34,910 bases of DNA from Pseudomonas graminis (GTDB lineage: Bacteria > Pseudomonadota > Gammaproteobacteria > Pseudomonadales > Pseudomonadaceae). The DNA lies in NCBI RefSeq assembly GCF_001705435.1, contig NZ_MDEN01000044.1:1-34910 (forward strand), given 5' to 3'. Positions 17,295-24,832 of this stretch are shown in pieces. The translations under genes were made by a program, and so were the position numbers. The notes under the pieces were generated by a model. The model was not told where the DNA came from. It did no database searches and saw nothing but the letters and a program-made list of their open reading frames with translations. Within the stretch, counting starts at the first letter, position 1. Each line of letters begins with the position of its first letter.

Positions 17295-18542
17295 ATGAAC
17301 CCGATGGCCGTTACCAGCCCTGCAACCGTGCCCGCGACCGATACCCAACCCGTTCCCGCCCCGCAATCTACGCAATCAAGCCCCTTGGTCATGCGCATCA
17401 TTGGTGCGGTGGCCCTGGCGCATCTGCTCAATGACTTGATCCAGTCGATCCTGCCCTCGATCTACCCGATGCTGAAGGCCGCTTACGGCCTGAGCTTTAC
17501 CCAGGTCGGACTGATCACGCTGACGTTTCAGGTCACGGCGTCCCTGCTGCAGCCGTGGGTCGGTTATTACACCGATCGCCATCCCAATCCGTTGGTGCTG
17601 CCGGTCGGTTCGTTGTGCATTTTGGGCGGCGTCATGATGCTCGCGACCGTGGGCAGTTTTCCGCTGATCCTGCTCGCCGCGGGCCTGATCGGCATCGGCT
17701 CGTCGACATTCCACCCCGAAGCCTCGCGCATTGCCCGGCTGGCCTCTGGCGGGCGCTTTGGTCTGGCGCAATCGACCTTTCAGGTGGGCGGCAACAGCGG
17801 TTCCGCCATCGGGCCGCTGCTGGCGGCGGCGATCATCATTCCGTTCGGTCAGGGCCACATCGCCTGGTTCGGGCTGGTGGCGCTGTTTTCCGTAGGGCTG
17901 CTGTACGCCATCAGCCGCTGGTACAAGGCGCACCTGGCGCTGTTCAAGATCAAGGCCGGGCAAGCAGCGACCCACGGGCTGTCGAAACGTCGGGTGACCA
18001 GCGCGCTGGTGGTGCTGGCGCTGCTGGTGTTCTCCAAATATTTCTACATGGCCAGCTTCACCAGCTACTTCACGTTTTACCTCATCGACAAATTCCAGCT
18101 GTCTGTGGCCAGCTCTCAGCTGCATTTGTTCATGTTTCTGGCGGCGGTGGCGGCGGGCACGTTCTTTGGCGGGCCGATTGGCGATCGCATCGGCCGTAAA
18201 GCGGTGATCTGGTTCTCGATTCTGGGCGTGGCGCCGTTTACCATCGCGCTGCCTTACGCTGACTTGTTCTGGACCAGCGTGCTCAGCGTGATCATCGGTT
18301 TCATTCTGGCCTCGGCGTTCTCCGCCATCGTCGTCTACGCCCAGGAACTGGTGCCGGGCAACGTCGGCATGATCGCTGGCATCTTTTTCGGCCTGATGTT
18401 CGGCTTCGGCGGCATCGGAGCAGCATTATTGGGCCACCTCGCGGATCTTCATGGCATCGTCTATGTCTACACGCTGTGTTCCTACCTGCCGCTGTTAGGC
18501 ATCCTCGCCATCCTGCTTCCGAGAACTTCAAAAAGATGTTGA
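17295..18542 (+). CDS. fsr: MFS efflux pump of the fosmidomycin-resistance (Fsr) type
   Basis: This 415-residue inner-membrane drug:H+ antiporter starts with a Pro/Thr-rich cytoplasmic tail (about 1-30) and then shows twelve hydrophobic segments. The first, [20 protein letters not shown], the following [31 protein letters not shown] in the middle and [11 protein letters not shown] in the second half are characteristic of Fsr. It should export fosmidomycin-like or other toxic compounds. The protein ends LPRTSKRC, and its last seven bases overlap the ArsB start, so the two pumps are likely cotranscribed. A second ATG at 17304 is an alternative start. Operator-like dyads lie upstream. Confidence 0.87.
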   Translation: MNPMAVTSPATVPATDTQPVPAPQSTQSSPLVMRIIGAVALAHLLNDLIQSILPSIYPMLKAAYGLSFTQVGLITLTFQVTASLLQPWVGYYTDRHPNPLVLPVGSLCILGGVMMLATVGSFPLILLAAGLIGIGSSTFHPEASRIARLASGGRFGLAQSTFQVGGNSGSAIGPLLAAAIIIPFGQGHIAWFGLVALFSVGLLYAISRWYKAHLALFKIKAGQAATHGLSKRRVTSALVVLALLVFSKYFYMASFTSYFTFYLIDKFQLSVASSQLHLFMFLAAVAAGTFFGGPIGDRIGRKAVIWFSILGVAPFTIALPYADLFWTSVLSVIIGFILASAFSAIVVYAQELVPGNVGMIAGIFFGLMFGFGGIGAALLGHLADLHGIVYVYTLCSYLPLLGILAILLPRTSKRC

Positions 18543-19819
18543 TAGCCGTCGCGATTTTTCTGGTCACCATCACCCTGGTGATCTGGCAACCCAAGGGCCT
18601 TGGTGTCGGCTGGAGTGCAACGTTTGGCGCCGTGCTCGCGCTGCTTTTCGGGGTGGTGCACCTGAGTGACATCCCTCAGGTCTGGCACATTATCTGGAAC
18701 GCAACCGGGACGTTCATTGCGCTGATCATCATCAGCCTGCTGCTCGACGAGGCCGGGTTTTTCAACTGGGCCGCGCTGCACGTGGCGCGTTGGGGCAACG
18801 GCAAGGGCCGGCGGCTGTTCGCGTTTATCGTGCTGCTCGGCGCGTTGGTGTCGGCGTTGTTCGCCAATGACGGCGCAGCGCTGATCCTGACCCCCATCGT
18901 CATGTCGATGCTGCTGGCGCTGCGCTTTTCGCCGGCGACCACCTTGGCCTTCGTGATGGCGGCAGGGTTCATTGCTGACACCGCGAGCCTGCCGCTGGTG
19001 GTTTCGAACCTGGTCAACATCGTTTCGGCCGACTACTTCGGCATCGGTTTCAACCGCTATGCATCGGTGATGGTGCCGGTGAATCTGGTCAGCGTTGCCG
19101 CCACCCTGGCGGTGCTGATGCTGTTCTTTCGCCGCGACATCCCGAAGACCTTCGACGCCTCGCAACTAGACGAGCCGTCTTCGGCGATCAAGGACCGCGC
19201 GACCTTCATGACCGGTTGGTGGGTGCTGGGGATCTTGCTGGTGGGCTGCTTCGCCCTGGAGCCGCTGGGAATTCCCATCAGTGCGATCTCCGCTGTGTGC
19301 GCCGTGATCCTGTTGGGCATTGCCGCCAAAGGCCACCGCATTTCCACGCGCAAGGTGCTGAAAGACGCGCCGTGGCAGATCGTGATTTTCTCCCTGGGCA
19401 TGTACTTGGTGGTGTATGGCCTGCGCAATCAGGGCCTGACCGACTACCTCGCGACCTGGCTGGATCGTTTCGCCGAACATGGTGTGTGGGGCGCGGCCAT
19501 GGGCACGGGCGTGCTGACGGCGCTGCTGTCGTCGGTGATGAACAACCTGCCGACGGTGCTGATCGGCCTGCTGTCCATCGAGGCCAGTCAGGCCCACGGC
19601 CTGCTGCAGGAAGCGATGATCTACGCCAACGTGATCGGCAGCGACCTGGGCCCGAAAATCACCCCGATTGGCAGCCTCGCTACGCTGTTGTGGCTGCATG
19701 TGCTGGCGAAGAAGGGCGTGACCATCGGCTGGGGCTACTACTTCCGCGTCGGCATCGTGCTGACCGTGCCGGTGCTGTTGATCACCCTCGCGGCGCTGGT
19801 GCTGCGACTGAGCCTGTAA
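18536..19819 (+). CDS. arsB: Arsenite efflux permease ArsB
   Basis: This 427-residue integral membrane carrier of the ArsB/NhaD group expels arsenite (and antimonite), driven by the proton gradient or by ArsA where present. It begins [20 protein letters not shown] and contains the ArsB signatures [40 protein letters not shown] and [20 protein letters not shown]. The length equals that of classical ArsB. The start at 18536 overlaps the end of the Fsr-type gene by 7 bases and has no Shine-Dalgarno, so translation probably depends on coupling. Unusually, no arsR, arsC or arsH is found near it, so regulation may follow the upstream pump. Its 3' end overlaps the converging DUF1853 gene by 38 bases. 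Confidence 0.9.
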   Translation: MLIAVAIFLVTITLVIWQPKGLGVGWSATFGAVLALLFGVVHLSDIPQVWHIIWNATGTFIALIIISLLLDEAGFFNWAALHVARWGNGKGRRLFAFIVLLGALVSALFANDGAALILTPIVMSMLLALRFSPATTLAFVMAAGFIADTASLPLVVSNLVNIVSADYFGIGFNRYASVMVPVNLVSVAATLAVLMLFFRRDIPKTFDASQLDEPSSAIKDRATFMTGWWVLGILLVGCFALEPLGIPISAISAVCAVILLGIAAKGHRISTRKVLKDAPWQIVIFSLGMYLVVYGLRNQGLTDYLATWLDRFAEHGVWGAAMGTGVLTALLSSVMNNLPTVLIGLLSIEASQAHGLLQEAMIYANVIGSDLGPKITPIGSLATLLWLHVLAKKGVTIGWGYYFRVGIVLTVPVLLITLAALVLRLSL

Positions 19820-20768
19820 CGCGGCGAGAGTCCGGCAGGTTCGGCCACAGGTCGGGCACCAGAAACAGCCGCTCGGCCTCTCGCCAGTGGCCGTCGGAAT
19901 GGCGGGTCAGGCGCACCAGTAGTTGCGCCGGCCCGAGCGGGTCCAGGGCCTCCAGCCAGTCCTTAAACTGGCGAGGGGTCCATGGCGCGTCACAGCGCGA
20001 AGGCGCCAGCCAGGCAGGCCGCGGCAGCCATTGCCAGCGACCGTCCAGGCTGTTTTCTGCGTAGCCCGGCCAGTCCTTTTGATGCAGCCACTTTCCCCGC
20101 AGATGCTCAGGGTGTGCCCCTTGTGGCGACGCGCCCGCACCGGGCCATGGATAAAACAGATAACCCCCCAGCCAGAGCGAAGCGCTAAAGGTGTCCACGC
20201 CCCGCGCAGCAAGAACGGCGCTGCTCTCGGGGCGCGCTGACATGGGCAGTTGATGCTGATTCAGGTGCGCGAGCTTCAAATCCAGCCGGTCGAGGGCGCC
20301 GGGGCCGAGCCAGTGGGCCGGGTTTTCGCCGTCCTGATCCTGCTGCCCCAGGTACAGCTTGATCGCCAATTCAATATGGTGAACGCCACCCTTATCCCTC
20401 AGCAGCATGTCCAGCTCGCCCAGCGTGCGGCCTTCGCCCTGAATCGGCAGGTTCGCCGCGAGCAGCTCGACGCCGGGCGCGTGCTGGATTGCGAATTGCC
20501 AGAGCCGCTCGTAATACAGCCCCAGCCGGCGCGTGGAACTTCTCGCCAGCCAGGTATTGAGGGCGCTGTCGTCTCTGTCCAGCTGGGTTAAAAAAGCTCC
20601 CAGCGCTTCCGGTTGCTGCGCCCAGTCGCTGCCGCTGAGCGGATGACGCTGGGGCCACTGGGTTTCAGCCAGCAGGGGAGGCGACAGGATCACCCACGCC
20701 AGGTCCCGCACGGTGGGCGTAAGAAGCTGACGGGGCAGGGCGCTCAGGGTCGGGAAAGGGTTATTCAT
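19782..20768 (-). CDS. DUF1853 family protein
   Basis: A soluble protein of 328 residues counted from the ATG at 20768 ([20 protein letters not shown]). The upstream ATG at 20813 would add 15 unlikely residues. Features of the family are [14 protein letters not shown] near the start, [14 protein letters not shown], the acidic pair [13 protein letters not shown] and [12 protein letters not shown]. The E-x-D and E-x-A-x-K spacing resembles PD-(D/E)xK nuclease cores, so a nuclease-like fold is possible; this is my inference. The family has no established function. Its stop codon lies inside the converging arsB gene (38-base tail overlap). It is divergent from nadK, with about 190 bases between them. 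Confidence 0.82.
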   Translation of the reverse strand: MNNPFPTLSALPRQLLTPTVRDLAWVILSPPLLAETQWPQRHPLSGSDWAQQPEALGAFLTQLDRDDSALNTWLARSSTRRLGLYYERLWQFAIQHAPGVELLAANLPIQGEGRTLGELDMLLRDKGGVHHIELAIKLYLGQQDQDGENPAHWLGPGALDRLDLKLAHLNQHQLPMSARPESSAVLAARGVDTFSASLWLGGYLFYPWPGAGASPQGAHPEHLRGKWLHQKDWPGYAENSLDGRWQWLPRPAWLAPSRCDAPWTPRQFKDWLEALDPLGPAQLLVRLTRHSDGHWREAERLFLVPDLWPNLPDSRRVTGSVAAPAPRG

Positions 20769-20840
20769 CGAGGCAGAATAGCGGGTGATGGGCGGTTGTA
20801 GCCACCGCTTCATCGTCGCCGTCGGATGCGACAGGTCAGC

Positions 20841-20854
20841 TCAGGCATGCCTGA
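20841..20854. promoter_or_regulatory. 14-bp perfect palindrome between DUF1853 and nadK
   Basis: TCAGGCATGCCTGA is a perfect palindrome about 50 bases upstream of the nadK -35 element and 73 bases upstream of the DUF1853 start. It could be an operator serving both divergent genes. No regulator can be named. Confidence 0.3.
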
Positions 20855-20890
20855 AAGGCGCTGCTTGAAGGGGGCGCTCAAAGAGCCCAT

Positions 20891-20919
20891 TTGCCGCCCC
20901 CGACCCCTTCGCCCATAAT
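20891..20919 (+). promoter_or_regulatory. Sigma-70 promoter of the nadK-pepN gene run
   Basis: TTGCCG (20891-20896), a 17-base spacer and CATAAT (20914-20919) make a good housekeeping promoter, starting about 30 bases before the nadK ATG. Confidence 0.65.
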
Positions 20920-20955
20920 CGCGTTCTTTACACGCATCAAGCCTGCGGGAGCCCC

Positions 20956-21846
20956 ATGGAGCAATTTCGAAATATCGGCATCATTGGTCGCCTGGGCAGT
21001 ACCCAGGTGGTGGAGACCGTTCGCCGACTCAAGAAATTCCTGATATCGCGGCACCTGCATGTGATCCTCGAAGACGCCATCGCCGAGGTCTTGCCGGGCC
21101 ATGGTTTGCAGACCTCTTCGCGCAAGATGCTCGGTGAAGTCTGCGACATGGTCATCGTCGTCGGCGGCGACGGCAGCCTGCTCGGCGCCGCCCGTGCGCT
21201 GGCCAAGCACAACGTGCCGGTGCTGGGCATCAACCGCGGCAGCCTGGGCTTCCTGACCGATATCCGCCCCGACGAGCTGGAAGTCAAAGTCGCGGAAGTG
21301 CTCGACGGCCACTATCTGGTGGAAAACCGCTTCCTGTTACAGGCCGAAGTGCGCCGTCACGGCGAAGCGATCGGACAGGGCGACGCCCTCAACGACGTCG
21401 TGCTGCACCCCGGCAAATCCACGCGGATGATCGAATTCGAAATCTACATCGACGGCCAGTTCGTCTGCAGCCAGAAGGCCGACGGCCTGATCGTCGCCAC
21501 GCCCACCGGCTCCACAGCCTACGCGCTGTCCGCGGGCGGGCCGATCATGCACCCCAAACTCGACGCCATTGTCATCGTGCCGATGTACCCGCACACGCTG
21601 TCCGGCCGGCCGATTGTCGTCGACGGAAACAGTGAGCTGAAAATCGTTGTCTCAAAGGACATGACGATCTACCCACAGGTTTCCTGCGATGGCCAGAACC
21701 ACTTCACCTGCGCGCCGGGTGACACCGTGACCGTGAAAAAGAAGCCGCAGAAGCTGCGCCTCATTCACCCCCTCGACCACAACTACTACGAAGTCTGCCG
21801 GACCAAACTCGGTTGGGGCAGTCGGCTTGGCGGCGGGAGCGACTGA
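20956..21846 (+). CDS. nadK: NAD kinase
   Basis: This 296-residue cytoplasmic enzyme phosphorylates NAD+ to NADP+, the only source of NADP in the cell. The ATP/NAD-binding GGDG motif is at about 70-73 (VVGGDGSLLGAAR). It is followed by INRGSLGFLTDI, NDVVLHPGKSTRMIEFEIYI, and the glycine-rich TGSTAYALSAGGPI, all diagnostic. GGGAG 4 bases ahead of the ATG supports the start. Its TGA shares one base with the ATG of the next gene (TGATG). It opens a six-gene plus-strand run ending with pepN, an order I recall from P. aeruginosa. Confidence 0.96.
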   Translation: MEQFRNIGIIGRLGSTQVVETVRRLKKFLISRHLHVILEDAIAEVLPGHGLQTSSRKMLGEVCDMVIVVGGDGSLLGAARALAKHNVPVLGINRGSLGFLTDIRPDELEVKVAEVLDGHYLVENRFLLQAEVRRHGEAIGQGDALNDVVLHPGKSTRMIEFEIYIDGQFVCSQKADGLIVATPTGSTAYALSAGGPIMHPKLDAIVIVPMYPHTLSGRPIVVDGNSELKIVVSKDMTIYPQVSCDGQNHFTCAPGDTVTVKKKPQKLRLIHPLDHNYYEVCRTKLGWGSRLGGGSD

Positions 21847-22817
21847 TGCTCGATCCCGCGCGTGGCTACGATCTGATCGGTGACGTGCATGGTTGTGCCC
21901 AGACCCTTGAGCACTTGCTCGACACCCTTGGTTACCGCTTTCAGGCCGGCGTGTGGCGCCACCCTGAACGCACCGCCGTGTTCCTCGGCGACATCATCGA
22001 CCGCGGCCCTCGCATTCGCGAAGCGCTGCACATCGTCCGTGACATGGTCGAAGCCGGCCAGGCGTTCTGCATCATGGGCAACCATGAATTCAACGCGCTG
22101 GGCTGGAGCACGCCGGCGCCGCCTGAGAGCGGCCATGAATGGGTGCGCGAGCACACGCCGCGCCATGCCCGTCTGCTGGGCGAAACCCTGGCGCAGTTCG
22201 AGCAGCATCCCGGTGACTGGAACGACTTCCTCAAATGGTTTTACCAATTGCCGCTGTTCATCGACGCCGAGCGCTTCCGCGTGGTGCACGCTTGCTGGGA
22301 TGCCAGCCTGATCGAGCCGTTGCGCAGCGTTCATGGCGACGGTCGTATCGACCAGGCCTTTGTGCAGGCGTCGGCGGAGCCGGGCAGTTTTGCCTGCGCG
22401 GTGTTTGATCGCCTGCTGCGCGGCACCGACATGCGCCTGCCCCACGGCATGACCCTGACCGGTGGCGACGGCCTGACCCGCGGCTCGTTCCGCACCAAGT
22501 TCTGGGAAGACGACCCGCAGACCTACGGCGACGTGGTGTTTCAGCCTGACGCGCTGCCCGAGCCTGTGGCGCGGCGGCCGCTGTCCCCCAGCGAGAAAAA
22601 CGCGCTGCTGCGGTACGGCGCCGATGAACCGCTGTTGTTCGTCGGCCACTACTGGCGCAGCGGCATTCCCGCGCCGATCCGCCCCAATCTGGCCTGCCTC
22701 GACTACAGCGCCGTGCTCTACGGCAAGCTGGTCGCCTATCGGCTGGATCAGGAAACACAGATTGACCCGGACAAGTTCGTCTGGGTCGACGTTACCCGAC
22801 CGGAGATAGTTCAATGA
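21846..22817 (+). CDS. Calcineurin-type metallophosphoesterase
   Basis: This 323-residue protein shows the full dimetal phosphoesterase signature: GDVHG (residues 12-16), GDIIDRG (48-54) and GNHE (78-81), with later His residues (VVHACW, VGHYW). It resembles the PP2A/diadenosine tetraphosphatase branch and probably hydrolyses a phosphoester or nucleotide substrate in the cytoplasm. The ATG at 21846 overlaps the nadK stop, and its own stop overlaps the rhomboid gene (ATGA), so all three are coupled. A start 33 bases earlier, inside nadK, was rejected. Coupling to NAD kinase suggests a nucleotide-related substrate, but this is unproven. Confidence 0.9.
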   Translation: MLDPARGYDLIGDVHGCAQTLEHLLDTLGYRFQAGVWRHPERTAVFLGDIIDRGPRIREALHIVRDMVEAGQAFCIMGNHEFNALGWSTPAPPESGHEWVREHTPRHARLLGETLAQFEQHPGDWNDFLKWFYQLPLFIDAERFRVVHACWDASLIEPLRSVHGDGRIDQAFVQASAEPGSFACAVFDRLLRGTDMRLPHGMTLTGGDGLTRGSFRTKFWEDDPQTYGDVVFQPDALPEPVARRPLSPSEKNALLRYGADEPLLFVGHYWRSGIPAPIRPNLACLDYSAVLYGKLVAYRLDQETQIDPDKFVWVDVTRPEIVQ

Positions 22818-23686
22818 GTCCGGTTGCTGTATTGCGTTTGCCCCTCCAGACCGACCTGAGTGGTTTCGTCGAGTTGCTGCGGCGCCTCAACGTGCCCCAT
22901 CGGGTCAGCGAGGAGGCCGGTGAGCAAGTGCTGTGGGTGCCCGATGCGCCGCAACTGGCCGATGACGTCCGCCAGTTGTATCGGCAATACCCCGAAGGCG
23001 ACCCGACCGCGCAGTTGCCGCCGGGACGCGAGGTGGTGGCCGTGAGCCGGCCGAGTCCGCTGGTCCAGGTGCGCAACAGCCCGGTCACCAGCGTGATCTT
23101 GCTGCTGTGCCTGATCGTCGCCGGCGTGACCTTGCTCGGCGACAATTTTGAAGCCTTGAGCTGGTTGACCTTCAACGACTTCCGCGTCAACGGCGAGTAC
23201 ATCAGCTTTTTGCCGGTGGAAACGTCCCTGGCAGCGGGGCAGTGGTGGCGCGTCGTCACGCCAATGCTGATTCACTTCGGTGTGCTGCACCTGGTGATGA
23301 ACGCGCTGTGGTTCTGGGAGCTGGGCCGACGCATCGAAATGCGCCAAGGGAGTTGGCAGTTGCTCGGCCTGACCCTGGCGTTCAGCGCGTTTTCCAACTA
23401 CGGCCAGTATTTCTGGAGCGGCCCGAGTCTGTTCGGCGGTCTGTCCGGCGTGCTGTATGGCCTGCTCGGTCACTGCTGGATCTTTCAATTGCTCGCCCCC
23501 AACCCCATGTATCGTTTACCACGCGGTGTTCTGGGGATGATGCTGATCTGGCTGGTGGTTTGCCTGTCTGGCGTCGTCGGTGTGCTCGGGTTTGGCGAAA
23601 TCGCCAACGGCGCCCACGTCGGCGGCCTGATCATCGGTTGTGCTACAGGTCTTGTGGGCGGTGCACTGGCCCGCCGCAAACATTAA
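22814..23686 (+). CDS. Rhomboid intramembrane serine protease (GlpG-like)
   Basis: This 290-residue protein has a soluble N-terminal domain (about 1-85), like the cytoplasmic domain of GlpG, followed by six predicted membrane helices. The catalytic dyad is Ser211 in GGLSGVLYGLLGH and His268 in NGAHVGGLIIG. The HLVMNALWFWELG segment supplies the conserved His159 and Asn163 near the active site. It should cleave transmembrane helices of substrate proteins within the inner membrane. The ATG overlaps the stop of the phosphoesterase gene by ATGA. Substrates are unknown. Confidence 0.92.
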   Translation: MSPVAVLRLPLQTDLSGFVELLRRLNVPHRVSEEAGEQVLWVPDAPQLADDVRQLYRQYPEGDPTAQLPPGREVVAVSRPSPLVQVRNSPVTSVILLLCLIVAGVTLLGDNFEALSWLTFNDFRVNGEYISFLPVETSLAAGQWWRVVTPMLIHFGVLHLVMNALWFWELGRRIEMRQGSWQLLGLTLAFSAFSNYGQYFWSGPSLFGGLSGVLYGLLGHCWIFQLLAPNPMYRLPRGVLGMMLIWLVVCLSGVVGVLGFGEIANGAHVGGLIIGCATGLVGGALARRKH

Positions 23687-23715
23687 AATCGCCCGCTTAA
23701 TTCTGGGAGAACCCA

Positions 23716-23976
23716 ATGTCCTCTTTTGTCGAAATGATCGAAAACATCACCCCGGACGTCTACGAAAGCCTGAAGCTGGCGGTGGAAATCGGCAAATGGT
23801 CCGACGGCCGCAAGCTGACCCAGGAACAACGTGAGCTGTCGCTGCAGGCGTTGATTGCCTGGGAAGTGCGCAACGTGCCCGAGGAACAGCGCATCGGCTA
23901 CATGGGCCCGCAAGAGTGCGCGTCGAAGTCGGCGCCGGTGCCCAATATCCTGTTCAAATCGGACTCCATTCATTGA
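23716..23976 (+). CDS. yeaC: YeaC family protein (DUF1315)
   Basis: A small soluble protein of 86 residues beginning MSSFVEMIENITPDVYESLK, with GRKLTQEQRELSLQALIAWE and GYMGPQEC in the middle, matching the DUF1315/YeaC family in length and pattern. The function is unknown. GGGAG lies about 6 bases before the ATG. It is 29 bases after the rhomboid gene, and its stop overlaps the probable TTG start of the next gene. Confidence 0.85.
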   Translation: MSSFVEMIENITPDVYESLKLAVEIGKWSDGRKLTQEQRELSLQALIAWEVRNVPEEQRIGYMGPQECASKSAPVPNILFKSDSIH

Positions 23977-24803
23977 TTGAAATCGGCAGAGGCTCCGTCA
24001 ACAAAATGTCCGTGCGGCTTGAGGCTTCACGGGTGGAATATGCGTTCCGGCTGGGTGATTCACAGATCCCGGTCAACCCGCTGATCGGCAAGACCGTGCG
24101 CCTGGAGTTTCTGGGTGCGATTCATTGCAGCCATTGCGGCAAGCGCACCAAAACCAGCTACAGCCAGGGTTATTGCTACCCGTGCATGCTCAAGCTGGCG
24201 CAGTGCGACCTGTGCATCATGAGCCCGGAGCGCTGCCATCACGAGCATGGCACCTGCCGCGATCCGGCCTGGGGCGAGCAGTTCTGCATGACCGATCACG
24301 TGGTCTATCTGGCCAACTCGTCGGGCGTCAAAGTCGGCATCACCCGCGCCACCCAGCTGCCAACGCGCTGGCTGGACCAGGGCGCCAGTCAGGCGTTGCC
24401 GATCGTGCGCTGCGCCACCCGGCAGCAGTCCGGCTTTGTGGAAGATCTGTTCCGCAGCCAGGTGGCAGACCGCACCAACTGGCGCGCGCTGCTCAAGGGC
24501 GACGCACCGGCGGTTGATCTGGCGGCGATTCGTCAGCAACTGTTCGAGTCCTGCGCCGAAGGCCTGGTCGCGCTGCAGATGCGCTTTGGCCTGCAGGCCA
24601 TTCAGGTGATGAACGATGTCGAGCCTATCGAGATCCGATACCCGGTAGAGGCCTACCCGACCAAGATCGTCAGCTTCAACCTGGACAAGAATCCGGTCGC
24701 CGAAGGCACCCTGTTGGGCGTCAAAGGGCAGTACCTGATCTTCGACACCGGCGTGATCAATATTCGCAAATACACGGCGTATCAACTCGCCGTGCATCAG
24801 TAG
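23973..24803 (+). CDS. DUF2797 family zinc-binding-like protein
   Basis: A protein of 276 residues if started at TTG 23973 (LIEIGRGSVNKMSVRLEA), which overlaps the YeaC stop. ATG 24006 would give 265. A cysteine-rich cluster near the N-terminus (CSHCGKRTKTSYSQGYCYPC, then CDLCIMSPERCHHEHGTC) suggests a structural zinc site. It is followed by HVVYLANSSGVKVGITRATQLPTRW and RCATRQQSGFVEDLFRSQVADRTNW; the GIY-YIG-like HVVYLANS...KVGIT spacing hints at a distant nuclease relation, which is my inference. The family has no settled function. It is conserved next to pepN as I remember for other pseudomonads. Neither start has a strong ribosome-binding site, so the N-terminus is uncertain. Confidence 0.8.
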   Translation: MIEIGRGSVNKMSVRLEASRVEYAFRLGDSQIPVNPLIGKTVRLEFLGAIHCSHCGKRTKTSYSQGYCYPCMLKLAQCDLCIMSPERCHHEHGTCRDPAWGEQFCMTDHVVYLANSSGVKVGITRATQLPTRWLDQGASQALPIVRCATRQQSGFVEDLFRSQVADRTNWRALLKGDAPAVDLAAIRQQLFESCAEGLVALQMRFGLQAIQVMNDVEPIEIRYPVEAYPTKIVSFNLDKNPVAEGTLLGVKGQYLIFDTGVINIRKYTAYQLAVHQ

Positions 24804-24832
24804 CCCGTATTAGCAGAAGAAGGGACAACAGC

